In this document: piece by piece, positions 16,957 through 27,926 of the stretch
How positions within the stretch are numbered: the stretch's first letter is position 1
Layout of the letters: each line of letters begins with the position of its first letter
Assembly: GCA_947500415.1 (NCBI GenBank)
Contig: CANMRT010000001.1
Coordinates: forward strand, 832,982-896,981
DNA from: an uncultured Roseicyclus sp.
GTDB taxonomy: Bacteria; Pseudomonadota; Alphaproteobacteria; Rhodobacterales; Rhodobacteraceae
Direction: 5' to 3'
DNA length: 64,000 bases
Made by a program: the position numbers and the translations under genes
The notes under the pieces: generated by a model
What the model saw: only the letters and a program-made list of their open reading frames with translations
Database searches by the model: none
Told to the model about the DNA's origin: nothing

Positions 16957-19057
16957 GCTGGCCGAAAAGGAACTGCGCGGGCGTCCGCTGGATGACCTGA
17001 CGTGGAACACACTGGAAGGCATCGACGTGAAGCCGCTCTACACAGCGGCGGACACCGAGGGGCTTGACCATATGGGCACGCTGCCAGGCGAGGCCCCCTT
17101 CACGCGCGGTGTGAAGGCCACGATGTATGCGGGCCGCCCTTGGACGATCCGTCAATACGCGGGCTTCTCGACCGCGGAAGAGAGTAACGCCTTTTACCGC
17201 CAAGGGCTTGCGGCGGGGCAGCAAGGTGTCTCTGTCGCCTTCGATCTGGCGACCCACCGCGGCTATGACAGCGATCATGAGCGGGTCGTGGGTGATGTCG
17301 GCAAAGCGGGCGTGGCCATCGACAGCGTCGAGGACATGAAGATCCTGTTTGACGGCATCCCGCTCGACAAAGTCTCCGTCTCCATGACGATGAATGGCGC
17401 GGTCATCCCGGTGCTGGCGTCGTTCATTGTGGCAGGCGAAGAGCAGGGGCATGACAAGGCGGTCCTGTCTGGAACGATCCAGAATGACATCCTGAAAGAG
17501 TTTATGGTGCGGAATACCTACATCTATCCGCCCGAACCCTCGATGCGGATCATCTCGGATATCATCAGCTATACCTCTGATAATATGCCGAAATTCAACT
17601 CCATCTCTATCTCCGGCTACCACATGCAGGAAGCTGGCGCGAACCTTGTGCAGGAGCTGGCCTATACCATCGCCGACGGGCGCGAATACGTCCGCGCGGC
17701 GACCGAGGCGGGTATGGATGTCGACAAATTCGCCGGGCGTCTCAGCTTCTTCTTCGCCATCGGCATGAATTTCTTCATGGAGATCGCCAAACTGCGCGCC
17801 GCGCGCACGCTGTGGCACCGCGTGATGACGGATTTCGGAGCCAAATCGGAACGGTCCAAGATGCTGCGCACCCATTGCCAGACCTCCGGCGTGTCGCTGC
17901 AGGAACAGGACCCCTACAACAACGTCGTGCGCACCGCTTTCGAAGCAATGAGCGCGGTTCTGGGCGGCACGCAGTCGCTTCACACGAATTCCTTCGACGA
18001 GGCCATCGCGCTTCCCACCGAGTTCTCTGCCCGCATCGCACGCAATACCCAATTGATTTTGCAGGAGGAAACCGGCGTCACCAATGTCGTCGATCCGCTG
18101 GCGGGCTCCTACTACATCGAAAGCCTGACGAATGAGCTGATCGAAAAGGCCACTGCCCTGATGGACGAGGTCGAAGAGATGGGCGGCATGACAAAGGCCG
18201 TGGCCAGCGGCCTACCAAAACTAAGGATCGAAGAAAGTGCCGCGCGCAGGCAGGCGATGATCGACAAGGGCGACGAAGTGATTGTCGGCGTGAACAAATA
18301 TCGCAAAGACAGCGAAGACCCGATCGACATCCGCGACATCGACAACGCCGCAGTCCGCGAAAGCCAGATCGCCCGGCTTGAGCGCATCCGGGCTACGCGT
18401 GACGGGGCGGCCTGTGAGGCGGCGCTGAACGAATTGGAACGGGTGGCGAAAGAGGGCGGCAACCTGCTTGCCGCCGCAGTGGAGGCCGCGCGCGCGCGGG
18501 CATCGGTGGGGGAAATCAGCATGGCGATGGAAAAGGTGTTCGGACGGCATCGCGCCGAGGTGAAGACTTTGGCGGGCGTCTATGGCTCGGCCTATGAGGG
18601 CGACGAGGACTTTGCCGCAATCCAGGGCGAAGTCGAAAGTTTCGCCGAGACGGAAGGACGCAGGCCCCGAATGCTGGTCGTGAAAATGGGCCAGGACGGC
18701 CACGACCGCGGCGCCAAAGTCATCGCCACGGCCTTCGCTGACATTGGTTTCGACGTAGATGTGGGCCCTTTGTTTCAGACCCCGGAAGAGGCCGCGCAGG
18801 ATGCCATCGACAATGACGTGCATGTCATCGGCATCTCGTCACAGGCGGCGGGGCACAAAACCCTCGCGCCGAAACTGATCGAGGCGTTGAAAGCCGAAGG
18901 GGCGGGCGACATCATCGTAATCTGCGGCGGTGTAATCCCGCAGCAGGATTACGATTTTCTGATGGGGGCAGGAGTGGCTGCGATCTTCGGGCCGGGGACG
19001 CATATTCCGTCGGCGGCGCGTGACATTCTGCGGTTGATTGGGGAGGCGCGGGGGTAA
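16928..19057 (+). CDS. mcmA: Methylmalonyl-CoA mutase
   Basis: A 709-residue single-chain mutase. Residues 1-540 are the substrate-binding TIM barrel ([21 protein letters not shown], then [21 protein letters not shown]), and residues 575-709 are the cobalamin domain with [18 protein letters not shown], holding the histidine that ligates cobalt. It converts (R)-methylmalonyl-CoA to succinyl-CoA with adenosylcobalamin, the last step of propionyl-CoA assimilation. The epimerase gene is not in the window. The start at 16928 has AGAGGA seven bases upstream; a TTG-ATG pair at 16907-16912 is in frame but less likely. The start overlaps the sulfotransferase-like gene by 29 bp, so the two are probably co-transcribed. 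Confidence 0.97.
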   Translation: MTEKTDTWRELAEKELRGRPLDDLTWNTLEGIDVKPLYTAADTEGLDHMGTLPGEAPFTRGVKATMYAGRPWTIRQYAGFSTAEESNAFYRQGLAAGQQGVSVAFDLATHRGYDSDHERVVGDVGKAGVAIDSVEDMKILFDGIPLDKVSVSMTMNGAVIPVLASFIVAGEEQGHDKAVLSGTIQNDILKEFMVRNTYIYPPEPSMRIISDIISYTSDNMPKFNSISISGYHMQEAGANLVQELAYTIADGREYVRAATEAGMDVDKFAGRLSFFFAIGMNFFMEIAKLRAARTLWHRVMTDFGAKSERSKMLRTHCQTSGVSLQEQDPYNNVVRTAFEAMSAVLGGTQSLHTNSFDEAIALPTEFSARIARNTQLILQEETGVTNVVDPLAGSYYIESLTNELIEKATALMDEVEEMGGMTKAVASGLPKLRIEESAARRQAMIDKGDEVIVGVNKYRKDSEDPIDIRDIDNAAVRESQIARLERIRATRDGAACEAALNELERVAKEGGNLLAAAVEAARARASVGEISMAMEKVFGRHRAEVKTLAGVYGSAYEGDEDFAAIQGEVESFAETEGRRPRMLVVKMGQDGHDRGAKVIATAFADIGFDVDVGPLFQTPEEAAQDAIDNDVHVIGISSQAAGHKTLAPKLIEALKAEGAGDIIVICGGVIPQQDYDFLMGAGVAAIFGPGTHIPSAARDILRLIGEARG

Positions 19058-19067
19058 GGGGTACGCC

Positions 19068-19514
19068 CTAAGTGCCCGGCTCCTCAATGATGTATTCCTC
19101 CCACTCCTCTTCGGGGATTTCGAATTCCGGCACGGTGATGCCGCGCACGGAAACGCCTGCATCATGCACAGAATTCGGATCGCCAGAGATCAGCGGATGC
19201 CAGTGGTAGAGCGGCTTGCCCTCGTGCAGTAGGCGGTAGGCGCAGGTTTCGGGCATGAAATAGGCGACGTCACCCATCGTTTGCGGCGTTAGTTGAATGC
19301 ACTCTGGCACCAGTGTTTTGCGGATGTCATATTGCCCGCACTGGCAGGTCTGGTCGTCCAGTAACCGACACGCCACGCGGGTCAGAGCGACCTCTTGCGT
19401 GTCTTCATCTTCCAGCTTGTTTAGGCAGCATTTCCCACAGCCATCGCAGAGCGCTTCCCATTCCTCCGCCGTCATCTTGGTCATTGGGACGCGCGCCCAG
19501 AACTCTTTCCTCAT
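19068..19514 (-). CDS. YcgN/UPF0260 cysteine-cluster protein
   Basis: A 148-residue protein with the signature CDGCGKCCLNKLEDED near residue 24 and further cysteines in the TCQCGQYDIRK segment, at Cys71 and at Cys90, the family pattern of the YkgJ/YcgN cysteine-cluster (UPF0260) proteins, which may hold a metal or iron-sulfur centre. Function is not known. Its ATG overlaps the ribF stop by three bases (ATGA, 19511-19514), showing translational coupling with ribF. Confidence 0.92.
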   Translation of the reverse strand: MRKEFWARVPMTKMTAEEWEALCDGCGKCCLNKLEDEDTQEVALTRVACRLLDDQTCQCGQYDIRKTLVPECIQLTPQTMGDVAYFMPETCAYRLLHEGKPLYHWHPLISGDPNSVHDAGVSVRGITVPEFEIPEEEWEEYIIEEPGT

Positions 19515-20434
19515 GCGCGCAGGGCCGCGCGGGCGGCGGCGGAGTCGGCATCCATTTGCACGATCAGCTCATCTAGACTGTCGAATTTTGCCTCACCGCG
19601 CAGGTAAGACACCAGACCAACGGATAGATGTGCGCCGTAAAGATCACCTGAAAAATCAAACAGATAGGTTTCCAGATTTGGAGTCACCCGCTCAAACATC
19701 GGGCGGAAGCCGAGGTTGGCGACCCCGCCATAGGTGCCCGCATGGGCGCCATCGCGGACTTCGACCGTCACCGCATAGACGCCAGGTTTGGGCACATGAA
19801 GCCCGTCAAGATCCATGTTCGCGGTCGGATACCCCAACTCACGCCCGCGCTTTTCCCCGTGCAAAACAGGACCTTCGATCCGATGCCAGTGTCCCAACAT
19901 TTCGGCTGCATCGGCAGGGCGTCCATCGGAAAGCGCCTGCCGGATCGCGGTGGAAGACACGGCACCGCCGTCCCCTTCCAGAAGGGTCGCGATTGTCACC
20001 TCAAATCCGTGTTCGCGACCCAGCGTTTGCAACACGTCTGCATCTCCGCCGCGCCCCTTCCCGAAACGGAAATCCGCCCCGACAACGGCGTGGCTGATGC
20101 CAAGCCCATCGACCAGAACCGTTTGCACGAAGTCCTCTGCGGTCAGCCCCGAAAGGCCAGCGTCAAAGGGCAGTTCGGCGAGCAAATCGACACCAAGCTT
20201 CTCAAGCCGATTGGCCCGTGCCTCCGCGTTCATCAGGCGGAAAGCAGGTGCGTCGGGGGAGAAGACTTCGCGCGGATGCGGCTCGAACGTAACAACACCT
20301 AAGGGTGCGTCTAGCCGTTTGGCGAGGCCCAGAACATGCTGATGGCCACGATGCACGCCGTCAAAGTTGCCGATGGCAACGGAGGCACCGCGGTCGCGGG
20401 GTTGGGCATATTGGTAATCACGCAGGACTCGCAT
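19511..20434 (-). CDS. ribF: Bifunctional riboflavin kinase / FAD synthetase
   Basis: A 307-residue protein with both catalytic domains. The N-terminal FAD synthetase half (about 15-180) has IGNFDGVHRGHQHVL, the nucleotidyl-transfer motif. The C-terminal kinase half (about 185-305) starts GPVLHGEKRGRELGYPTANM, including the PTAN motif. It phosphorylates riboflavin to FMN and adenylates it to FAD in the cytoplasm. Length matches typical RibF (about 310). It lies between a MaoC gene (44 bp upstream) and ycgN (overlapping). Confidence 0.96.
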   Translation of the reverse strand: MRVLRDYQYAQPRDRGASVAIGNFDGVHRGHQHVLGLAKRLDAPLGVVTFEPHPREVFSPDAPAFRLMNAEARANRLEKLGVDLLAELPFDAGLSGLTAEDFVQTVLVDGLGISHAVVGADFRFGKGRGGDADVLQTLGREHGFEVTIATLLEGDGGAVSSTAIRQALSDGRPADAAEMLGHWHRIEGPVLHGEKRGRELGYPTANMDLDGLHVPKPGVYAVTVEVRDGAHAGTYGGVANLGFRPMFERVTPNLETYLFDFSGDLYGAHLSVGLVSYLRGEAKFDSLDELIVQMDADSAAARAALRA

Positions 20435-20478
20435 GGGCGGCAGTTAGGCTGCGTCGCGGCGGGAGTGCAAGCGATGTG

Positions 20479-20922
20479 CTAGTCGAATTTACCCGAAGGC
20501 GCGAGGACGGTGGCTTCGCCTTTCAGCACAACGGTCTCTCCCACACGCGCTTCGGTTTTCAGCTGCACGCGGCGGCGGGCGTAGTCGATGGACAGAACTT
20601 CAACGACGGCCTCAACCGCGTCACCGGGGCGAACGGGGGCCATGAACTTGAGTGTCTGGCCAAGATAGACGGTGCCGTGGCCTGGAAGCTGTTCGCCAAT
20701 CACGGCGGAGATCAGGCCAGCGGTCAGCATCCCATGCGCGATGCGACCCTCAAAAATTGTGTCCTGGGCGTAGCTGTCGTCAAGGTGAACCGGGTTTCGG
20801 TCGGTCGAGACCTCGGCAAACATCTCAATATCCTGATCCGTCACGATTTTCGTGAGCGAGCGCGTCATGCCCACTTCCAGGTCTTCGACGACGATGGTGC
20901 CGGTGTTGATGTTGTCGAGCAT
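20479..20922 (-). CDS. MaoC family (R)-enoyl-CoA hydratase-like protein
   Basis: A 147-residue hot-dog-fold protein. The hydratase 2 motif appears as STDRNPVHLDDSYA, with catalytic Asp and His, followed by FEGRIAHGMLTAGLIS. It is the size of PhaJ-type (R)-specific enoyl-CoA hydratases, which feed PHA synthesis or side routes of beta-oxidation. The start follows a strong GAGGAGGCG ribosome site; a longer in-frame start lacks one. An inverted repeat at 20985-21024 lies upstream. The exact acyl-CoA is unknown. Confidence 0.88.
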   Translation of the reverse strand: MLDNINTGTIVVEDLEVGMTRSLTKIVTDQDIEMFAEVSTDRNPVHLDDSYAQDTIFEGRIAHGMLTAGLISAVIGEQLPGHGTVYLGQTLKFMAPVRPGDAVEAVVEVLSIDYARRRVQLKTEARVGETVVLKGEATVLAPSGKFD

Positions 20923-20984
20923 AGCGCACGCCTCCTCAGCCGCTACATAGGGCGACTCGGGGTCATTCTGCAACGTCCGAGTGT

Positions 20985-21024
20985 AACAAAGTGTGAATTT
21001 TTTGCGGATTGCCGCAACTTTGTT
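20985..21024. repeat. Nested inverted repeat upstream of the MaoC gene
   Basis: Outer arms AACAAAGT (20985-20992) and ACTTTGTT (21017-21024) are perfect. Within them sits TTGCGG-attg-CCGCAA (21002-21017), a palindrome resembling the TTTGC elements near pccR. It lies 63 bases before the MaoC start, between that gene and the HAD gene, so it could be an operator. Which protein binds is unknown. Confidence 0.45.
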
Positions 21025-21033
21025 TCGTGCGCG

Positions 21034-21906
21034 TTATCGGAGATAGCCGATGGAATAGGTCGGCTCTAACTGTGCGTCGGTCAGAAAACGCGCCAGTTTT
21101 GACGGGTCAGGCTGTATGTCTGTCCCCGTCTCTTCGCGTGCCAAACCACCGGTGATGAACAGCGTGTCGATGTTTTCGCCAATGCCGCCGGGGACATCGG
21201 TGACGATACCGTCGCCAATTGCCAGAATGCGGTCGTCGGACGTGCCTTTGCCCATCTGCGTCAGGCGACGACGCGCGAGGTCATAGATCGGCGGGTGCGG
21301 CTTGCCGAAGTAAAGGCTCTCGCCTCCCATCTCAGAATAAAGTTCCGCCAGCGCGCCCGCGCACCACTCACGACTTTCACCCCGATCCACGACGATATCC
21401 GGGTTTGCGCAAAGCAGCTTCAGACGTTTGGTCTTGGCCAAAAGGAATTTCGGGCGCATCGCAGCCGGGTCAGCCTTTGGGTCAAACGGCCCGGTGCAGA
21501 CGATGCCCTCGGCCTCTTCCAATGGCACGCGCGTGATGTCGACCGCGTCCTCAATCAGCTCCATCTTTTCAAAGAACGGGGCGTCGTGGGGTTCGCCGAT
21601 GTGCCAGACCTTCTGGCCCACGGCCCCGGTCAGCATCGCCGCGCGGGCGGAGTCGCCTGAGGTCGCGATCACATCCCAACAATCGCGTGGCACGCCGATC
21701 CGGTCGAGTTGCGTTGCCACGGACGCGCGGGGGCGCGGCGCGTTGGTCAGTAACAGCACCGTACCGCCCTGGGCCTTGAAGGCGCGCAAGGCCTCAACGG
21801 CCTCAACAAAAGGCTCCAACCCATTGTGAACACAGCCCCAAAGGTCGCAAAACACCGCGTCATACATCGAAGAGATGTCGGCGAGGTTCTCGATAGTGCG
21901 GGTCAT
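21034..21906 (-). CDS. HAD-IIA family hydrolase (TIGR01459-like)
   Basis: A 290-residue protein of the NagD-like class IIA HAD group. Motif I reads AVFCDLWGCVHNG, with the nucleophile Asp and a Trp in place of the second Asp, as usual for this subgroup. Motif II is LLLTNAPRPR, the Lys region is YFGKPHPPIYDLA, and motif IV is ILAIGDGIVTDVPGG. The substrate is unknown, probably a sugar phosphate or nucleotide. It lies between a secreted protein gene and the MaoC gene on the same strand. Confidence 0.9.
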   Translation of the reverse strand: MTRTIENLADISSMYDAVFCDLWGCVHNGLEPFVEAVEALRAFKAQGGTVLLLTNAPRPRASVATQLDRIGVPRDCWDVIATSGDSARAAMLTGAVGQKVWHIGEPHDAPFFEKMELIEDAVDITRVPLEEAEGIVCTGPFDPKADPAAMRPKFLLAKTKRLKLLCANPDIVVDRGESREWCAGALAELYSEMGGESLYFGKPHPPIYDLARRRLTQMGKGTSDDRILAIGDGIVTDVPGGIGENIDTLFITGGLAREETGTDIQPDPSKLARFLTDAQLEPTYSIGYLR

Positions 21907-21957
21907 GGGTGCGCTCCGGTCATAAGGGTCGCGCGCAGGTGTAGGGGAATGTGGGGA

Positions 21958-22479
21958 CTAGCGGAAGATGCAGTTCAACCCGGTCCAAATCGCCTCAACC
22001 CGCGCGCCATCCTCTGACAGCAACCCATAGAGATCGCGCGCGCCGAATTCGGTGCCAAGCCCGCTTTCAAAGAACTCGACCCCGCCTGGGGTGGTCAGGT
22101 TGCTGACCGGCGCGCCGTGCCAAAGCCCGGTCTCGGTGATCAACAAATCACCCGGTCCCATGAACCATCCTGCGAAGCGGTCATTTTCGAACATCAACGT
22201 GATGTCATTTGGCCAATCCGCAGAAACCATCGGCCCCGCCCCGCATTCCTGCGGGAAGGTCACATCGACCTCCCACCCGAAAATACCGATCAGGCTGTGG
22301 ATTGTGTCTTGGAAGCCGGTGCCGAAGGGAATGTCGGCGCGTGTTATGCCATCTTCGCTGGCGACCGAAAGACCGCGTGCGGAGGGCGTGACGATATCCG
22401 TCTCGCTTGGCCAATATGTGTCTGCCGCCACGGGGCCGGAAAGGGCGACGATCAGGGCAAGGGAAAGGGCAGGGCGCAT
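21958..22479 (-). CDS. Secreted protein of unknown function
   Basis: A 173-residue protein with a signal peptide (about 1-19, ending GPVAA before DTYW). The mature part is beta-rich with tryptophans and two cysteines (QECGAG and the C-terminal LNCIFR), perhaps joined by a disulfide. I do not recognise a domain. A CGGAGG ribosome site fixes the start at 22479, although the frame stays open a little further. It is the only gene in its unit between the pyrophosphatase and HAD-IIA genes. Confidence 0.72.
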   Translation of the reverse strand: MRPALSLALIVALSGPVAADTYWPSETDIVTPSARGLSVASEDGITRADIPFGTGFQDTIHSLIGIFGWEVDVTFPQECGAGPMVSADWPNDITLMFENDRFAGWFMGPGDLLITETGLWHGAPVSNLTTPGGVEFFESGLGTEFGARDLYGLLSEDGARVEAIWTGLNCIFR

Positions 22480-22554
22480 GTGAACCTCCGGGAATTGCAG
22501 GTGTTCAGTCTGCGCCCCGAAGGTCTGGTGCGGCAAGGCGGGATTTCCCGCGGC

Positions 22555-23478
22555 TTAGATTGCGAGGTTCGGGATGATCTGCTTCTTGCGGCTGACCACG
22601 CCGGGCAAAACAACCTGATCTGCATCGCCCACAACGGTGGCGAAAGACTTTTCTGCAACCGATTTGGTCAAGTCGTTGGGGACCAGCATCGTGGCTTCTT
22701 CGTTTAGGATGTCGACCACAAACAGCAGAACCTGATCCGCGCCATCCTCTTCCGCGACCTTGGGCATGGTCTCCATGAGGGAGGCCTTGCGGTCCAGCAC
22801 GGTTGAGGGGGAGGTCGTTTCAAGCACGCTGACCCGAAAGGTCTTGCCGCCCACTTCGTAAGTCTTGCTGTCCATGCGCAAAAGCTCAGCGTCCGAGAAG
22901 GCGGAGACGTCGGATTTCGCCGCAAACATTTCGGCGGCGAAGGCTGGGATATCGACGCCGAGATTCTTGGCCAGGTCCTCCGCTACGGCGCGGTCTTCCT
23001 GCGTTGTGGTGGGGGAGCGGAATTCAAGCGTATCGGAAAGGATGCAGCTCAGCATTGCACCTTTGATGTTTGCAGGTGCTTGGGCGAGGTCCTTACCGAT
23101 CATCTTCCACATGATTGTGGCCGTGCAGGCCAGTGGTTCGATCCGGATGTCGATGGGGCCTTTGGTCTCTAACCCGCCGACCAGTTTGTGGTGGTCAATG
23201 ATGCCCTGAATATCCGCGTCGTTGATGCCGTCGGGCAACTCGCCGGGGTTGTTCGTGTCGACGATGACGACCGGGGTTTCAGCATCCACAGTGTCGATGA
23301 TGCGCGGTTTGTCGAGCTTCCAATGATCCAGCACGAAGGCCGCTTCCGTGTTTGGCTCACCCAAAAGGACTGGCTCAGCGGCAGTGCCCTTGATTTGGTT
23401 GAGGTACCAGGCCCAGATGATCGGAGAGCCGGTGGAATCGGTATCAGGGGATTTGTGGCCGAAAACCAGAGTGGTCAT
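22555..23478 (-). CDS. ppaC: Manganese-dependent inorganic pyrophosphatase
   Basis: A 307-residue family II pyrophosphatase. The DHH phosphoesterase landmarks are all visible: FGHKSPDTDS at residues 6-15, VDTNNP, the DHH motif in IIDHHKLVGG, and near the C-terminus SRKKQIIP, the substrate-binding SRKKQ motif. It hydrolyses pyrophosphate in the cytoplasm and pulls biosynthetic reactions forward. Length matches the family (about 309). It is monocistronic, with the chemoreceptor gene 119 bp upstream. Confidence 0.95.
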   Translation of the reverse strand: MTTLVFGHKSPDTDSTGSPIIWAWYLNQIKGTAAEPVLLGEPNTEAAFVLDHWKLDKPRIIDTVDAETPVVIVDTNNPGELPDGINDADIQGIIDHHKLVGGLETKGPIDIRIEPLACTATIMWKMIGKDLAQAPANIKGAMLSCILSDTLEFRSPTTTQEDRAVAEDLAKNLGVDIPAFAAEMFAAKSDVSAFSDAELLRMDSKTYEVGGKTFRVSVLETTSPSTVLDRKASLMETMPKVAEEDGADQVLLFVVDILNEEATMLVPNDLTKSVAEKSFATVVGDADQVVLPGVVSRKKQIIPNLAI

Positions 23479-23596
23479 ATGCTTGAGCCTTCGCGTCGAG
23501 TGGCGGAATTTTCGCCCTTCTAACTTCGCCCTCTGCAGATGTCACGGGGGGCTGCGGGATACCCTGCCAATAGGGTGCGGCGCTTTCCGATTGTGG

Positions 23597-25537
23597 TCAA
23601 AAACCGCGAAACGCATCCGCATTGGCGGCGGTGTCCAAGGGCATCGCTATAGCGATTTCACGGTCTGCGACCTCTTCTGCAGCACTGGATGATGTCGATT
23701 CAGCCGCGGCGGCCGCTGCGGCCCAATTTCCGGAACTGACCTGTCCCAGTTGGAACCGGGCAATCAGGTTTGCCAGCCCTGCCGCCGCATTGGTAAGCCC
23801 ATCGCTCGCGGAGGATGCTTCTTCGGCCATAGCCGCGTTCGATTGCGTTGCCATATCGAGGTTGCGCACACCATCGTTGATCTCCTCCACCCCGATGGCC
23901 TGCTCTTTCGCAGAGGCTGCGATGTCCGACACAAGGCTCGCCACGGTATCCACGCGGTCAATGATGTCATTGAGCGCTTGGCCCGTATCGCGCACCAATC
24001 TTGAACCGGTCTCAACCTGCTCGCTTGAGGCCGCGATCAAGGCTTTTATCTCCTGAGCGGAGGCAGAGGAATGTTGCGCCAATGCTCGAACTTCTGAAGC
24101 CACTACAGCAAATCCCCGCCCGGCTTCGCCTGCACGCGCAGCCTCAACTCCGGCATTGAGAGCCAGAAGGTTAGTCTGAAACGCGATATCCTCGATGACG
24201 GAGATGATATGAGTGATCTGTTTGGAAGATGCCTCGATCTCGGACATTGCCGTGACAGCGCTTTCGACGACTTCGCCTGTTTTCTTGGTGGCTGCCCTGT
24301 TGTTGGAGGTCTCGCTTTCTGCGGCGGCTGCGTTTTCGGCGGTGGATTTGATCGACTGGCTCAACTGCTCCAACGCGGCTGCGGATTGTTGCAGCGTGGC
24401 GGCCTGGCTTTCCGTTCGGTTGGACAGATCGTTTGCGGAACTCGACATCTCACCCGCATCGCCTTTGACCTCCTCCGCCACGTCCCGGATAGACACAATC
24501 GTTTCGGCAAGCTGGTCGATCACGCGGTTAAACGACGTGCGCAGCGCGTCATATTCTGCTGGGAAGGGGCTTTCTTCGGTGTTGTCGATACGGGCGGTCA
24601 GATCCAGATCAGCGAGGCTCGACAGCCCATCGCTGAGGGAGTTTACAACACATTCTTGCGCAATGCGCTTGGCTTCGTCTTCCTGCATCCGGTCCGCTTC
24701 CGCGACTTTCAGGCTTTCGGCCTCCTTCATCGAGAATTGCAGCGCGACGATGCGATGAAAAATCTCTCCAATTTCATCTTTGCGATCCGCGTGCCTGATC
24801 TCAGACTCATATTTTCCGGTGGTCAGATCATGGATCGCGGTGCTGATGCTGTTTAATGGTGCCAGAAGCGCTCGCAGAACCAAGAAGGCCAGCGACAGGA
24901 TTGCGGCTACCAAAAAGAACGACAGCGCCGTTGTGCCGGCAATGTTTGAAGCCTCGGCGATCGATGTGCGAAAAGCGGCATAGTCACGTCCAGCGCCCAT
25001 AGCGCCGATCACCTGCCCGTCTCGGGACAAGATGGGCACATAAATCCCAATGTAGTTGGTCCCAAAGGCTCCGAATTGCCCTTGGATCGCCGTCCGCCGA
25101 TCGATCGCATCCAATGCGTTCGGATCGGTCAAATCAGTCCCTGTCATGACCTGGCCAGAGTCATCTCGAACCGTAGTCGCTACTCGGGTAAATCCTCCTG
25201 TGGCTGCTTGAAACATGAAGACAGAGGCTTCTAATCCGGTGACGGCTTGAACCATATCCACGACGTGGTTGTCCAAGGATTCAGGCGGATCGTCCCACAC
25301 GATATGCTGCAACTGGCCATCTGGCGTGTCGACTGTGGTAACGCCCCGGTATCGGTTGTTCAGAAAGTAGGCGAGGGAACGTGCGGACAATTCATTGTCC
25401 TGGTTGGCTTGGGCGTAATATGTCCGTTCCAGCGCGCGACCATTGGCAATGATCAGGCCCGCAGCAAGAAGCAAAAGCAAAAGCGCCATCGTGGCCAGCA
25501 ATTTCGTGCGCAGGGACAGGGAATTGAAAAATGACAT
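23597..25537 (-). CDS. Methyl-accepting chemotaxis protein with periplasmic Cache-type sensor
   Basis: A 646-residue receptor. Membrane segment 1 is at about 12-32 and segment 2 at about 197-222; between them is a periplasmic sensor of Cache type (VPILSRDGQVIGAMGAGRDY near its end). A HAMP region follows, then the signalling domain, whose hairpin tip reads IEDIAFQTNLLALNAGVEAA. It would modulate CheA through CheW. No che or flagellar genes are in the window, and no CheR-tethering pentapeptide ends the protein. An in-frame start 48 bases upstream is possible; the Met before SFFNSLSLRTKLL is chosen. Ligand unknown; small organic acids are common for this sensor type. Confidence 0.92.
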   Translation of the reverse strand: MSFFNSLSLRTKLLATMALLLLLLAAGLIIANGRALERTYYAQANQDNELSARSLAYFLNNRYRGVTTVDTPDGQLQHIVWDDPPESLDNHVVDMVQAVTGLEASVFMFQAATGGFTRVATTVRDDSGQVMTGTDLTDPNALDAIDRRTAIQGQFGAFGTNYIGIYVPILSRDGQVIGAMGAGRDYAAFRTSIAEASNIAGTTALSFFLVAAILSLAFLVLRALLAPLNSISTAIHDLTTGKYESEIRHADRKDEIGEIFHRIVALQFSMKEAESLKVAEADRMQEDEAKRIAQECVVNSLSDGLSSLADLDLTARIDNTEESPFPAEYDALRTSFNRVIDQLAETIVSIRDVAEEVKGDAGEMSSSANDLSNRTESQAATLQQSAAALEQLSQSIKSTAENAAAAESETSNNRAATKKTGEVVESAVTAMSEIEASSKQITHIISVIEDIAFQTNLLALNAGVEAARAGEAGRGFAVVASEVRALAQHSSASAQEIKALIAASSEQVETGSRLVRDTGQALNDIIDRVDTVASLVSDIAASAKEQAIGVEEINDGVRNLDMATQSNAAMAEEASSASDGLTNAAAGLANLIARFQLGQVSSGNWAAAAAAAESTSSSAAEEVADREIAIAMPLDTAANADAFRGF

Positions 25538-25617
25538 TGTCACCGGACCTTCGGATGGAGGCGTTCGTCCCCGTGCTAGCGACACTTTCTGAAGGTTCAG
25601 TTACCGGCGACGGCCCC

Positions 25618-25646
25618 TTGACTCGAATTTTTGTGCCACCTATCTC
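25618..25646 (+). promoter_or_regulatory. groESL promoter
   Basis: TTGACT (25618-25623) and TATCTC (25641-25646) are separated by exactly 17 bases, a good housekeeping promoter. The predicted start of transcription falls at about 25653, right at the edge of the CIRCE element, as in other HrcA-controlled groE operons. Confidence 0.75.
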
Positions 25647-25653
25647 TCCGCCG

Positions 25654-25680
25654 TTGGCACTCACCTTGGGCGAGTGCCAA
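25654..25680 (+). promoter_or_regulatory. CIRCE element (HrcA operator)
   Basis: TTGGCACTC-N9-GAGTGCCAA is a perfect inverted repeat matching the CIRCE consensus TTAGCACTC-N9-GAGTGCTAA with one compensated base change per arm. It lies 46 bases before groES and after the promoter. HrcA binding here would repress groESL until heat or misfolded protein engages GroEL. Confidence 0.95.
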
Positions 25681-25726
25681 TGCAACAGAGAGACATTCCG
25701 ATATCGGAAAAGAGGAGAGGCCAAAA

Positions 25727-26014
25727 ATGGCATTCAAACCGCTTCATGACCGCGTTCTGGTCCGCCGTGTTGAATCGGACGAAAAGACCTCCGGCGGTCT
25801 GATCATCCCCGACAGTGCAAAAGAAAAGCCCTCTGAGGGTGAAGTCGTCGCTTGCGGCGAAGGCGCTCGCAAGGACAGCGGCGAGCTAATCGCGATGGCC
25901 GTCAGCGCTGGCGACCGCATCCTGTTCGGCAAGTGGTCCGGCACGGAAGTCACCGTCGACGGTGAAGAGCTTCTGATCATGAAGGAATCGGACATCCTCG
26001 GCCTGCTGGCCTGA
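25727..26014 (+). CDS. groES: Co-chaperonin GroES
   Basis: A 95-residue GroES, starting [16 protein letters not shown], with the mobile loop around [17 protein letters not shown] and the closing YD-like segment replaced by [13 protein letters not shown]. Seven copies cap the GroEL ring in the cytoplasm. AGAGGAGAG at 25711-25719 is the ribosome site. It is the first gene of a two-gene operon with groEL 48 bp downstream, controlled by a CIRCE element and a standard promoter. Confidence 0.98.
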   Translation: MAFKPLHDRVLVRRVESDEKTSGGLIIPDSAKEKPSEGEVVACGEGARKDSGELIAMAVSAGDRILFGKWSGTEVTVDGEELLIMKESDILGLLA

Positions 26015-26047
26015 GATCCGATCCCTGAAAAACGCAGACAAATTTAG

Positions 26048-27706
<1,659 letters not shown>

Positions 27707-27794
27707 GCGTAAATCCGCCCTGCGAATTTGCGCGAACCCGACAGGCGACTTTGCCTCGCAAAGTCTGCCGAGAGGGTCAGCCCAAAATAACATG

Positions 27795-27820
27795 CAAAGG
27801 TCCGCTCCGGCGGGCCTTTG
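27795..27820 (+). terminator. Hairpin terminator after groEL
   Basis: An 11-bp stem with one G-U pair (27795-27805 with 27810-27820) closes a TCCG tetraloop. The following T tract is weak, but the stem is strong and is the only hairpin in the 220-bp gap after groEL. Confidence 0.7.
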
Positions 27821-27926
27821 TCATTTCCGGCTCACCGACAGGCCCGTCAACACAGGTTTCCCTGACTTGCGCGGCTGCGAGGCGTCACACCCTAGTGATG
27901 CACCTCAATTGCCCCGGAGCCTCATT

